Assembly: GCA_947496235.1 (NCBI GenBank)
Contig: CANMCE010000008.1
Location: 62,001 to 126,000 of the forward strand
Source of the DNA: an uncultured Glaciecola sp.
Lineage (GTDB): Bacteria > Pseudomonadota > Gammaproteobacteria > Enterobacterales > Alteromonadaceae
DNA: 64,000 bases
Reading direction: 5' to 3'
In this document: positions 1-8,853 of the stretch, in pieces
How positions within the stretch are numbered: the first letter of the stretch is position 1
Layout: every line of letters starts with the position of its first letter
The notes under the pieces: generated by a model
Seen by the model: the letters and a program-made list of their open reading frames with translations, nothing else
Told to the model about the DNA's origin: nothing
Databases searched by the model: none
Program-made: the position numbers and the translations under genes

Positions 1-754
1 CTTTAGCGCCATTGTTAAAACGCAGCAATACGTTGCCGTCATCATCAAGTTCGCGTCCTGGCACTACAGGTTGCAAATCAGCGCACAGCTCTGTTATTTC
101 TAGACCAGAAACATATTCAGCCAAATTAGCTGCATGTACACCAATATCACCCATACAGCAACTTACTCCAGCGCGTTTGGGATCTAATCGCCATGCAGCT
201 TGCTTGTTATCTTCGCCCGGCGCTTCTGATAACCAGCCTTGAGAATATTCAACGATAATCTTGGTAATTTCGCCTAGTTCCCCCTGCACAATCCGCTGCT
301 GCGCTTCTTTTACTAGGGGATAACCTGTATAGGTGTGAGTTAAACCGTAAAGTACCTCATGCTTATCAAGCACTGCTTTCAAGGCTATAGCTTCATCTAA
401 CGTGAAAGTGGCGGGTTTGTCTGACATGACATGAAAACCAGCTTCTATCGCCGCTTTGGCTACAGGAAAGTGCAGATGATTTGGCGTCACTATGGACACA
501 AACTGCATTCTTTCGTCAGCCGGTTTTTTCGCTTCCTCGTCAAACATCTCTTGATAGGTAGCATAACAACGAGCAGGATCTAAACTTAACATCTCACCCG
601 TTGCTTTACAGTTATCAAGCGAAGAAGAGAAAGCACCACAAACTAATTGAATTTCACCATCCAGTGCAGATGCGGCTCTGTGCACAGCTCCTATAAAGGC
701 CCCTTGTCCACCGCCTACCATACCCATTCTGATTTTGTTGTTGTATCCGCTCAT
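1..754 (-). CDS. Gfo/Idh/MocA family oxidoreductase (partial, C-terminus off window)
   Basis: The reading frame runs from an ATG at 752-754 on the minus strand to the window edge, giving about 251 residues without a stop. The N-terminus has a Rossmann dinucleotide-binding loop (GMVGGGQGAFIG, near residue 10), and further on SIVTPNHLHFPVAKAA and SDKPATFT. These are the NAD(P)-binding and EKP-like signatures of the Gfo/Idh/MocA sugar and polyol dehydrogenases. The family oxidises sugars, inositols or amino sugars in the cytoplasm; the substrate cannot be read from this part. A 39-base imperfect inverted repeat lies just upstream (790-828) and may be its operator or leader hairpin. The C-terminal substrate domain is missing only because the window ends. 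Confidence 0.85.
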   Translation of the reverse strand, partial: MSGYNNKIRMGMVGGGQGAFIGAVHRAASALDGEIQLVCGAFSSSLDNCKATGEMLSLDPARCYATYQEMFDEEAKKPADERMQFVSIVTPNHLHFPVAKAAIEAGFHVMSDKPATFTLDEAIALKAVLDKHEVLYGLTHTYTGYPLVKEAQQRIVQGELGEITKIIVEYSQGWLSEAPGEDNKQAAWRLDPKRAGVSCCMGDIGVHAANLAEYVSGLEITELCADLQPVVPGRELDDDGNVLLRFNNGAK

Positions 755-789
755 GAATTCGCCATTAGTTTGATGTGTTGATATAAAAA

Positions 790-828
790 TTGCCAAGCCA
801 ATCCGATGGAATCGGTATTGGTTGGCAA
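790..828. repeat. Interrupted inverted repeat upstream of the oxidoreductase
   Basis: The outer arms TTGCCAA and TTGGCAA, the middle arms CCAAT and ATTGG, and the inner arms CCGAT and ATCGG pair around a GGA loop, with one bulged base on each side. It starts 36 bp upstream of the minus-strand ATG at 754, so it could be an operator or an mRNA leader hairpin. Its role is inference. Confidence 0.5.
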
Positions 829-903
829 CACACAGGGAAATTATTATATTTTTAAACGTATTGTTGTATGAACTTTGATGACTTCACAGATATAAATGTA
901 AAG

Positions 904-918
904 TTAACAAGTTGTTAA
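904..918. repeat. 15-bp palindrome (TTAACAA-G-TTGTTAA)
   Basis: Two perfect 7-bp arms flank a single G in the non-coding stretch between the oxidoreductase start and the ligase stop. The symmetry and size resemble a dimeric repressor site. No regulator for it is encoded nearby, so the assignment is tentative. Confidence 0.35.
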
Positions 919-1021
919 ATTATAAAGCGGGACGGCAAATTTTTTTATGATAAATTCGTTAATTGATGTGACATATTCGGCGTCCTTTGTTGGTATATTT
1001 GCGCCGCATTAGATTTTCAGT

Positions 1022-2680
1022 CTATTGGCTTAGCATTGATTTAAGCGTTTCTAGGCTGTCAGCTTCCTCAGCTGGCTTGTCCCAACGGATACGATGGATG
1101 CGCGGAAAGCGCAGTGCTAATCCCGATTTATGGCGGTTAGATTCATGCACTGAATCAAAGGCGACTTCAAATACCAATGCTTTATTTACTTCTTTGACTG
1201 GTCCAAAGCGTCCAATAGTATTATTGCGTACCCAGCGATCTAACTGCTTGAGTTCGTCATCAGTAAATCCTGAATAGGCTTTGCCTATAGGTAGGAGTTT
1301 ATCCTGTTGCCAGCAACCAAAAGTGTAATCGGAATAAAATGATGATCTTTTGCCATGACCGCGTTGAGCATACATTATGACCGCATCTATTAATCGAGGC
1401 TCTCGTTTCCATTTGTACCAAGCGCCTTTAGGGCGACCGGCTACATATTGACTGTCTTTTGCTTTTAGCATCAATCCTTCAATGTAACCTTGTTCAAGGG
1501 TAGTTGCTTGTTCTCTGAGTGAGGTCAATTGTTCAATTGAAGCAAATTCAAGTTCTTCAGAGAAATGAATAAAATCATATGGCTGATTATCAAACCAAGA
1601 TTTCAAAAATTGTTTACGTTTAGTGAGTACTAACTGTCGTAGGTCTTTTTTGTGTAAGGATAAACAATCATAAAGAATTAAACCCGCAGGATATTGCTGG
1701 ATTAATTTATTGCTGGGTTTCTTTTTATTTAAACGTTGTTGCAACTGATTAAAACTGCCAATGTGATGTGTTTCCTTTGCTAACACACCTGTTATCTGGT
1801 TTTGTTGTTCTTTGGGTTGAATAACGATAAGTTCACCATCAAACACACCACTTATATTCTGATGATCTAAGTTTTGCATAATGTCTGGAAAAGAGTGACT
1901 TATATCATCGCCAGTGCGACTAAAAATCGCCTTTCCATGTTCGGATATGACCAGTTGCACGCGGATACCGTCAAATTTCCATTCAGCGATATAGTCTTGG
2001 GGAACAATATCAGGTAATGACTTTTCATCCAGAGGATGAGATAGCATAACGGGTTGAAACACAACCTTCTCACTGACATCGGGAATCGCTGATTTGCCCT
2101 CTAGCCAACTAAGTAATTCTGTGTAAGGTGGTGCTAACCCATGCCAAAGGCGTTCAATTTTTTCGATAGATACTTCTTGGGAGTGTTGCTGACCATATTC
2201 AGCGAGTATCTTTTTTAAGAATCGAGCCGAAACACCAATCCGCAGGCCTCTAGTACCCAGTTTCAATAATGCCCAGCGCTGAGTCGCTTGCATGCTATTG
2301 AGTAACTGAATTAGGTAGTTTCTATTTTGCGCTTTATTGCCTTGAGCGAATTTAGCTACTACTTCAGATAAACTTGGCAGTTGCTGTAAGGGTTTAGGAT
2401 CATCAGGGAGGGAATGCCATAAATGCGCAACGGTTTCACTCATCTCACCGACATAGTCGTAACTTAAATCAAAAAGCACAGGATCAACTCTTTCTGATAT
2501 TAAGTCTTTTATCAGTTTACGTTTAAAAAAATCAAAGTTTAACGTTCCTGCAATGGCCGCAATTGCCCAACCTCGGTCAGGATCTGGCGTGGTTTTTAAG
2601 TAGTCTTTTATCAAGGCTGCTTTAGCTAAGTTGCCTGATGTGAAATACAATTTGTCGACAAGAGTGGCAAAGGCTCGCAT
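1022..2680 (-). CDS. ATP-dependent DNA ligase, ligase-associated DNA damage response type
   Basis: This 552-residue cytoplasmic enzyme seals DNA nicks using ATP. The adenylation motif KFDG is at 235-238 (EWKFDGIRVQL), so Lys235 is the predicted AMP acceptor. An N-terminal helical DNA-binding domain covers roughly 1-200, and an OB-fold region follows the nucleotidyltransferase domain (KAKDSQYVAGRPKGAWYKWK near 415). Length and order match the cisplatin damage response ligases that sit beside an MBL-fold exonuclease, an Lhr-like helicase and PdeM. Its ATG overlaps the exonuclease stop by one base (TAATG at 2678-2682), so the two are probably translationally coupled. It is an accessory repair ligase, not the replicative NAD-dependent LigA. 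Confidence 0.93.
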   Translation of the reverse strand: MRAFATLVDKLYFTSGNLAKAALIKDYLKTTPDPDRGWAIAAIAGTLNFDFFKRKLIKDLISERVDPVLFDLSYDYVGEMSETVAHLWHSLPDDPKPLQQLPSLSEVVAKFAQGNKAQNRNYLIQLLNSMQATQRWALLKLGTRGLRIGVSARFLKKILAEYGQQHSQEVSIEKIERLWHGLAPPYTELLSWLEGKSAIPDVSEKVVFQPVMLSHPLDEKSLPDIVPQDYIAEWKFDGIRVQLVISEHGKAIFSRTGDDISHSFPDIMQNLDHQNISGVFDGELIVIQPKEQQNQITGVLAKETHHIGSFNQLQQRLNKKKPSNKLIQQYPAGLILYDCLSLHKKDLRQLVLTKRKQFLKSWFDNQPYDFIHFSEELEFASIEQLTSLREQATTLEQGYIEGLMLKAKDSQYVAGRPKGAWYKWKREPRLIDAVIMYAQRGHGKRSSFYSDYTFGCWQQDKLLPIGKAYSGFTDDELKQLDRWVRNNTIGRFGPVKEVNKALVFEVAFDSVHESNRHKSGLALRFPRIHRIRWDKPAEEADSLETLKSMLSQ

Positions 2681-3696
2681 TAACTACTTTCGTCCTCTTC
2701 ATAACCTACAAGAGAAAGCGCTTTGGCTTTGTATCCCATTGCTTGAGCTTGATGAACTAGGGCTTCTTCTCGCCCATGAGTAACCCAAACTTCTGCAGGG
2801 TTGACTTGTTTTATTGTTGTGATTAACGAATCCCAGTCTGCATGGTCACTAATAATGAGAGGTAATTCAGCTCGACGTTGTTTGGAGCGCGCTCGAATTT
2901 GCATCCAACCCGACGCCATAGCTGTGATGACATTAGGTAATTTTCTTGACCATCTATCATTGGTTGCTGAAGGTGGCGCCAGCACGATTTCTCCCTGCAA
3001 AGACGCCATATCCTCTACTTCTGCAACCGGAATATAGGGTCCTAAGTCGATGCCTTGAGACACATAATAATCACAGAGTTTTAGCAGTGCGCCGTGCATG
3101 TAAATAGCTTTGTTGTAGCCTAATGCTCGCAGCCCCATAATTAAACGCTGACATTTACCCAATGCGTAAACCCCTACTAAATGACAGCTATCAGGAAACA
3201 GGGCCAGCGAATTTAACAGCTTTTGTATTTCATCTTTTATTGGTGGGTGAGTGAACACAGGTAACCCAAATGTGGCTTCGGTAATAAAAACATCACAGGG
3301 GACTACTTCAAATGGTTTACAGCTAGGATCAGCATGCCTTTTATAGTCTCCAGAAACCACCAGCTTACGTCCTTTGTATTCAATTATCGCTTGAGATGAG
3401 CCTAAAATATGGCCTGCAGGTACAAGAGAAAATTCAGCCTGATGCAACTGAATTTTTTGATTGTACTCAAGGGCTTGAGCTTGCTTACAAAAGTCTTCAC
3501 CATACCGAATTCGCATAATATCTAGCGTTTGCTGAGTCGCAAAAACCTCATCATGCCCGGGGCGAGCATGATCTGCATGACCATGAGTCACCACAGCTCT
3601 ATGCACGGGCACAAGCGGATCAATATAGGCATCTATTACAGCGCAATAAAGCCCGTTTTGGTCTGTGGTTATCCAATGCTCTGGATGTGGATGCAT
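2680..3696 (-). CDS. Ligase-associated DNA damage response exonuclease (metallo-beta-lactamase fold)
   Basis: The protein is about 338 residues and carries the metal-binding HxHxDH motif in VVTHGHADHA, plus VPAGHILGS, VVSGDYKRHADPS and a late THG motif, all typical of the MBL/beta-CASP-related nuclease family. In this family the protein is a predicted DNA exonuclease that works with the neighbouring ligase. I prefer the ATG at 3696, which gives MHPHPEHWITTDQNGLYC; an upstream TTG at 3714 is also open but has no better ribosome site. It is the first gene of a minus-strand pair with the ligase, overlapping its start by one base, and is transcribed divergently from the TIR gene. Confidence 0.9.
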   Translation of the reverse strand: MHPHPEHWITTDQNGLYCAVIDAYIDPLVPVHRAVVTHGHADHARPGHDEVFATQQTLDIMRIRYGEDFCKQAQALEYNQKIQLHQAEFSLVPAGHILGSSQAIIEYKGRKLVVSGDYKRHADPSCKPFEVVPCDVFITEATFGLPVFTHPPIKDEIQKLLNSLALFPDSCHLVGVYALGKCQRLIMGLRALGYNKAIYMHGALLKLCDYYVSQGIDLGPYIPVAEVEDMASLQGEIVLAPPSATNDRWSRKLPNVITAMASGWMQIRARSKQRRAELPLIISDHADWDSLITTIKQVNPAEVWVTHGREEALVHQAQAMGYKAKALSLVGYEEDESS

Positions 3697-3720
3697 AGGT
3701 GTCTTTGTTCGCAAATAGTA

Positions 3721-3762
3721 TAGATAGGCATATTCTTTTAGATTGGATTAATAGCCTATCTA
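3721..3762. promoter_or_regulatory. 9-bp perfect inverted repeat in the divergent promoter region
   Basis: TAGATAGGC at 3721-3729 and its exact complement GCCTATCTA at 3754-3762 are separated by 24 bases. The element lies between the divergent starts of the exonuclease (3696) and the TIR gene (3850). It could be a shared operator for the two halves of the cassette. No LexA-type SOS box was recognised in this gap. Confidence 0.4.
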
Positions 3763-3849
3763 AAGTTATGGCCTAAATATGAAAAAAAACTGTTATCTGA
3801 AGTGTTTTCTGACATTATAAGAAAGTTGCAGTATGTAAGGGACAATACA

Positions 3850-5397
3850 ATGACCAAGTCGGGAAAAGGAACCCAGTCGACATTCCAATATGATGCTTTT
3901 ATTAGTTACGCCTCCGAAGACAAAACTTACGCCTTTAAAATATGTGACTACTTGGAATCCCGAGGCCTTAAGTGCTGGATTGCGCCAAGAAATGTTCGTC
4001 CCAGTAGAGAATATGCTGAAGAAATTCTACTTGGCATCGAACATTCTCGAACCATGGTGTTGGTGTTATCCGATGCCGCCAATGCTTCGCCTTTCGTTTC
4101 AAGAGAAATTGAACGGGCGGTGAGTCATCGCAAACCCATTTTTCCCTTTAGAATTGAAGACGTATTACCCTCTCCCTCTTTGGAACTATTAATTTCCACC
4201 AATCATTGGATTGATGCTTGGCAAGGTAGTTTGCTTGATCATGTGGATCGACTGGTTGAAGAGCTGTTGGCTTGGCAAAACGAAGTCTTTATTCATTCCA
4301 TAAAAGATTTATCCTGGTTCGACAAATGCGTAAGAATATTTCATCGCAATTTAAAGAGCATATTAGTTTTCATTGTTATAGTAGTATTGCTAGGACTGGT
4401 ATGGTTTGGTCAAAATGAGGGGGAAGTTAACTCAAGACCGGATTCAAGTCGCAATACAAAACCTGAGTCAAATTCTAGCGCCCCAATAAAGTTTTCAGAA
4501 GTTACAGAGCTAGACATTAAGCCATTGATCAAATTTCATCCGCAATTTATCTGGACCATTAATCTAACTCCTTCAGCCTCACTAAGAGATCAAATTTTTG
4601 ATGCGACCATAAAAGTAGAAAATGTAGAGCAACTGGTTCAACAAGGGTTGATGGCGGGAATTACTGAATTGCCTGTACCTGACGCCTCGGAAATTGAGAT
4701 CAGTATCCGGGATAGGGAAGGCAACGAAATTGGCCCCTTTAAGTATGACTATGATTTTAAAAAGGATGCACAAGAATTTCTAAGTTCACTGACTGTAGAT
4801 GATTTTGAGATCAAAACCAAATATCAAGGTCATGGTCGATGGGAAGTTGAACCACGTTACTTAAATGGTTACCTAAATAACACAAGCAGAGAATTTTCTT
4901 TTGACGGTAAAAACTGGCAGCAAATGAGTTTGCTGAGAGTAATTATTGAATCGACCCAGGATATATCGAAGATTGAAAAACTATACATGAAAATAATTCA
5001 TGCAACCTCAGCTTCTGAATCTAACGAACTAGAATTTGATCTTGATTTAGTTTCTCTTGGCGAATCACAACTGTTAAAAGAAATAAAAGCTGACTCTAGG
5101 TATTTAACTGCAGATTGTGAAAAGAATCTTTGTCAATTTAAGTCCAAGGAGATGCCGGTAATAAAAACCATTAAATTCGGACCAACAGAGAAAGATTTGC
5201 GTTACGCCGCGAAGATGGATTTTCCATTAGAAAAGGATGGCGACGCGACCTTTAAAAGAGAATTCCAAAAGCAAACCTATGATTTTCCGCACTGCACAGA
5301 TAAAGTGTACTATCGAGCAATTCTCATTGATGATACTGAGCTTGCCATTTTAAATGAAGATAACAAGCGATATAGTCAAAGCAAATGTGCAAACTAA
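3850..5397 (+). CDS. Membrane-anchored TIR-domain protein
   Basis: This 515-residue protein starts with a clear TIR domain (about 13-140): YDAFISYASEDK at 14-25, GLKCWIAPRNV at 39-49, the helix EYAEEILLGIEHSR at 54-67 and VLVLS at 70-74. Glu57/Glu58 are the candidates for the catalytic glutamate of TIR NADases. A single membrane span follows at about 171-187, then roughly 325 residues that I do not recognise, rich in beta-prone and acidic stretches. The charge pattern suggests a cytoplasmic TIR domain and a periplasmic C-terminus. I chose the ATG at 3850 because AAGGGA stands 7 bases upstream; a GTG at 3802 would add 16 residues. The gene lies between the two halves of the DNA-repair cassette, 107 bp before the helicase and on the same strand. 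TIR domains in bacteria commonly act in immunity through NAD+ cleavage or signalling; the role here is unknown. Confidence 0.9.
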   Translation: MTKSGKGTQSTFQYDAFISYASEDKTYAFKICDYLESRGLKCWIAPRNVRPSREYAEEILLGIEHSRTMVLVLSDAANASPFVSREIERAVSHRKPIFPFRIEDVLPSPSLELLISTNHWIDAWQGSLLDHVDRLVEELLAWQNEVFIHSIKDLSWFDKCVRIFHRNLKSILVFIVIVVLLGLVWFGQNEGEVNSRPDSSRNTKPESNSSAPIKFSEVTELDIKPLIKFHPQFIWTINLTPSASLRDQIFDATIKVENVEQLVQQGLMAGITELPVPDASEIEISIRDREGNEIGPFKYDYDFKKDAQEFLSSLTVDDFEIKTKYQGHGRWEVEPRYLNGYLNNTSREFSFDGKNWQQMSLLRVIIESTQDISKIEKLYMKIIHATSASESNELEFDLDLVSLGESQLLKEIKADSRYLTADCEKNLCQFKSKEMPVIKTIKFGPTEKDLRYAAKMDFPLEKDGDATFKREFQKQTYDFPHCTDKVYYRAILIDDTELAILNEDNKRYSQSKCAN

Positions 5398-5504
5398 TGA
5401 TTGCTGTATACACTAGATTCCTTTGCTTGCTTTAGATGATCTCTTTTCTTTAAACTTCATTATTAGGGTCTAAGCATTAAAAAGAAAACATAAAGGAGAG
5501 TCGT

Positions 5505-7976
5505 TTGGCGACAAAAAAGCGCGCATTGTTGCCGAAGATTTTTTCTGAATGGTTCTCCACAAAAGGGTGGAAGTTAAGACCTTATCAACGGCAGATGATG
5601 CAAGCCTTTGTAAATCATCAATCCTCACTATTGATAGCCCCTACTGGCGCAGGAAAAACCTTATCAGGATTTTTGCCCAGTTTAATTGACCTTTATAACC
5701 ACCCAAGAAGCACAAAAAAACTGCATACCCTTTATATTTCACCGCTCAAAGCCCTTACTTATGATATTGAGCGCAACTTATATCAACCCATTCATGATAT
5801 GCAGCTGAATATCGATATTGCCTCACGTACGGGCGATACCACGGCTTATCAAAGACAAAAACAGCGTCAGAAACCACCGCATATTTTGCTGACAACGCCT
5901 GAATCTTTGATGTTGATGCTATCCTATACAGATGCAGAGAATATTTTTGCTTCGCTGAAGTGCGTTATCGTAGATGAAGTGCACAGTTTTGCGAATACCA
6001 AACGAGGTGACTTTACAGCGCTGGCCTTAGCTCGTTTACAAAGTATCAATCCTAATTTCTTGCGCGTAGGTCTTTCTGCTACTGTGGCGTACCCTGAACT
6101 GATTGCTAGTTGGTTAGGGCCAAGTGGCGAACCTTGCGAGGTGATTGCAGCTAAAACTCGGGTAAAACCTCGCATTAAGATTCTGAAAAGTAAAACCCGA
6201 ATGCCCTTTGGGGGCTATATGGCAAAATATGCCATAAAAGAGGTTTATCAAGCGATTTGTGAAGCTGGCACTAGTTTGGTGTTTGTGAATACTCGAGCTC
6301 AATCTGAACTTATTTTTCAGGCGTTATGGGAAATAAATGATAAAGGGCACGCGATTGCTATTTATCACGGTTCATTGTCCAAAGAACAACGTAACAAAAC
6401 TGAAAATATGATGGCAGAGGGAAAGCTTAAAGCTGTGGTGGCAACTTCTGCATTGGAACTTGGTATCGATTGGGGAGATGTGGACCTTGTGATTCAAATG
6501 GGGGCCCCAAAAGGTGTGAGCCGTTTGTTGCAGCGCATTGGTCGTTCTAACCACAGGTTAAATGAGCCATCCCAAGCGTTATTAGTACCCGCAAACAGAT
6601 TTGAAGCTTTGGAATGTTTATCCGCCATACAGGCCATAAAAAAAGGAGATCTAGATGGAGATCCTCCTATGGCGGGTTCTTTAGATATATTGCCGCAGTT
6701 TATCTTAAATTGCCTTTGTTCTAAACCTGCAAGTCTGGATCAAATCTATGCCCAAACCTTAGATGCAGCGCCTTATGGTGGACTCGATAAACCCACATTT
6801 GAAAAGCTTTGGGCTTATACATACGATGGCGGGTATGCGCTTCAAGCTTATGAAAGATATCAGCGATTAGAACAAATTGAAGCTGATCTATTTCGTCCTG
6901 CCAATAAAAGAGTCATTGCAAGACACAGACAAAATATCGGCACCATTGTAGAAGCAGGTAGGCTTAGAGTGAAGCGGTTAAAACGCGCTCATCAAGGCAA
7001 AATTATCGGTGAGGTAGAAGAGCACTTTGCTCAACAACTGGTATCAGGTGACACCTTTTTCTTTGCCGGGGAAGTTTTACAGTTTGTCGGCATTAGAGAC
7101 ATGGTAGTGGAAGCCAAACCGGGTAAAGCCAAAGAACCGAAAATCCCCAGTTATGCCGGTGGTCAAATGCCCCTTTCTACCTATTTGGCCGACGCAGTGC
7201 GCCAATTATTAAATCATCCGGAAGATTGGCAGCGTTTGCCTGCACAAGTTCGAGAGTGGTTGGGTTTACAAAAAGCCTTTTCACAGATTCCAAAGGTTAA
7301 CAAGGTTTTAATCGAGCAGTTTCCTTATCGCAAAAGTCAATTTGTACTGTTTTACACTTTCGAAGGGAGAAAGGCCAATCAAACACTGGGCATGTTGATC
7401 ACCAAGCGTATGGAAAAAAGCGGTTTGCATCCCATTAGTTTTTCAGTTACCGACTATGGGTTGTCTATTTGTAGCGTAAAACCTATTCAACAACATCATA
7501 TCGGACATTTATTTAACCCTGATATTCTGGGCGACGAACTAGAAGATTGGATGCTAGAAGCGGCCATGCTAAAACGATCCTTTAGGCGAGTTGCCGTGGT
7601 AAGCGGATTGATTGAGCAGCAATATCATAGTCAGAAGAAATCCATGCGACAGGTGACTTTTTCAACTGACTTGATCTATGACACTTTACGAGAATATGAT
7701 CCCGACCATATTTTGTTGAAGGTGACACGGCAAGACGCCGAACGTGAGTTGCTGGATTTAAAACGAACTGCAGATATGCTGATTCGGTTTGATAAAGCCT
7801 TTGATTTTGTTAGCTTAAGTAAGCCTTCGCCATTAGCTATCCCCATTGTATTAGATGTTCGTAGTGAGCGGATCACAGGCGCAGGTATGCAGGCTTTATT
7901 GGAACACGCCAATCTGTATCAGGAAGCTGAAAATATGATGGAAGATATACGAGCTACTCTGTCCAAAGCCTATTGA
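5505..7976 (+). CDS. Ligase-associated DNA damage response DEXH-box helicase (Lhr-like)
   Basis: This 823-residue superfamily 2 helicase has Walker A APTGAGKT at 45-52, DEVH at 157-160, SAT in VGLSATVAY, and motif VI in QRIGRSNHR, followed by the long Lhr-type C-terminal region. It is an ATP-driven DNA or DNA-RNA translocase acting with the ligase and exonuclease in a conserved repair cassette. The start is a TTG at 5505; AAGGAG lies 7 bases upstream and no suitable ATG is present before the conserved N-terminus. It is followed after 13 bases by the PdeM gene, so the two are almost certainly one transcript. The length matches the ligase-associated subfamily, shorter than full Lhr. Confidence 0.93.
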   Translation: MATKKRALLPKIFSEWFSTKGWKLRPYQRQMMQAFVNHQSSLLIAPTGAGKTLSGFLPSLIDLYNHPRSTKKLHTLYISPLKALTYDIERNLYQPIHDMQLNIDIASRTGDTTAYQRQKQRQKPPHILLTTPESLMLMLSYTDAENIFASLKCVIVDEVHSFANTKRGDFTALALARLQSINPNFLRVGLSATVAYPELIASWLGPSGEPCEVIAAKTRVKPRIKILKSKTRMPFGGYMAKYAIKEVYQAICEAGTSLVFVNTRAQSELIFQALWEINDKGHAIAIYHGSLSKEQRNKTENMMAEGKLKAVVATSALELGIDWGDVDLVIQMGAPKGVSRLLQRIGRSNHRLNEPSQALLVPANRFEALECLSAIQAIKKGDLDGDPPMAGSLDILPQFILNCLCSKPASLDQIYAQTLDAAPYGGLDKPTFEKLWAYTYDGGYALQAYERYQRLEQIEADLFRPANKRVIARHRQNIGTIVEAGRLRVKRLKRAHQGKIIGEVEEHFAQQLVSGDTFFFAGEVLQFVGIRDMVVEAKPGKAKEPKIPSYAGGQMPLSTYLADAVRQLLNHPEDWQRLPAQVREWLGLQKAFSQIPKVNKVLIEQFPYRKSQFVLFYTFEGRKANQTLGMLITKRMEKSGLHPISFSVTDYGLSICSVKPIQQHHIGHLFNPDILGDELEDWMLEAAMLKRSFRRVAVVSGLIEQQYHSQKKSMRQVTFSTDLIYDTLREYDPDHILLKVTRQDAERELLDLKRTADMLIRFDKAFDFVSLSKPSPLAIPIVLDVRSERITGAGMQALLEHANLYQEAENMMEDIRATLSKAY

Positions 7977-7989
7977 TGTAGAAAGCCAA

Positions 7990-8703
7990 ATGATAGATGA
8001 AAAGCAGTTAGTGCAACTTGTACAAAACAATCAAAGCATTCCGGTGCAGTTCGCTGACCAAAGATTATTATTGGATGCGGAAGGTGTTTTGTATTGGCCT
8101 CAATGCGATCTATTAATATTCTCCGACTTACATTTTGAAAAAGGGAGTTTTCTCACTCAGTTTGCCCATCCTGTGCCCAGATATGACAGCATTGATACAC
8201 TCAAGCGAATACAAGCATCTATTGCGCGTTATAAACCCAGTACGGTGGTATGTTTGGGGGACAGTTTGCATGACGTCAACGCTGTAAAGCGCATGGAAGA
8301 CCGACTAATAAACCATTTGAACGAGCTAATCTCATCGGTTGATGAATGGTGTTGGGTGTTAGGTAATCATGATCCGGATATTCCCGAAAGTTTGTTTGGA
8401 TTACGTATGAATTTTTTTACTAAAAATAATTTATTGCTTGTCCATGAATTTGAAAATTTAGAAAATCACAAAGATGTAAATGGACAAATTATTGGACATT
8501 TTCATCCAAAAGTTTCAGCTCGAATTGCCATGCAAAAAATCACTGGAAAGTGCTTTTTACAAGACCATAAGACAATTGTTATGCCGGCATTTGGAAAATA
8601 CACAGGCGGTCTAGATTTAAAAAATGAGGCTTTTTCGACCATTTTGGACAAGAAAAATACAAAAAATTTTCTAATGTACAACAAAAAGATCTACTTGGTA
8701 TAA
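7990..8703 (+). CDS. pdeM: Ligase-associated DNA damage response endonuclease PdeM
   Basis: The 237-residue calcineurin-like metallophosphoesterase shows all metal motifs in order: SDLHFEKG, GDSLHD, GNHDPD and GHFHPK. PdeM proteins are encoded beside the Lhr-like helicase and the accessory ligase, where they act as a nuclease or phosphodiesterase. The 13-base gap after the helicase indicates an operon. The C-terminal tail (about 210-237) is lysine- and asparagine-rich, and this stretch of DNA is more AT-rich than the rest of the gene. Confidence 0.92.
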   Translation: MIDEKQLVQLVQNNQSIPVQFADQRLLLDAEGVLYWPQCDLLIFSDLHFEKGSFLTQFAHPVPRYDSIDTLKRIQASIARYKPSTVVCLGDSLHDVNAVKRMEDRLINHLNELISSVDEWCWVLGNHDPDIPESLFGLRMNFFTKNNLLLVHEFENLENHKDVNGQIIGHFHPKVSARIAMQKITGKCFLQDHKTIVMPAFGKYTGGLDLKNEAFSTILDKKNTKNFLMYNKKIYLV

Positions 8704-8853
8704 TAAAGTATACTTTTGTATAGTAGACATGGAAAAAACCCTGTTTTACCGTAGGTTAGGTCGATAAAGCAGTAAATCGAAAAGATAAGTGCGCATGGTC
8801 AAATAGGTATCACAGACCATACATTAAAGATAATAATAAAATTGGTGACAACA

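Noticed and set aside
987-1277. A plus-strand open frame across the ligase gene
   Set aside because: It is the antisense shadow of a well-supported ligase; no ribosome site or recognisable motif.
3802-3849. GTG start adding 16 residues to the TIR protein
   Set aside because: The ATG at 3850 has a good ribosome site (AAGGGA), and the extra residues do not belong to the TIR fold.
3715-3849. SOS (LexA) box controlling the repair cassette
   Set aside because: No CTGT-N8-ACAG-type sequence was found in the divergent promoter region.
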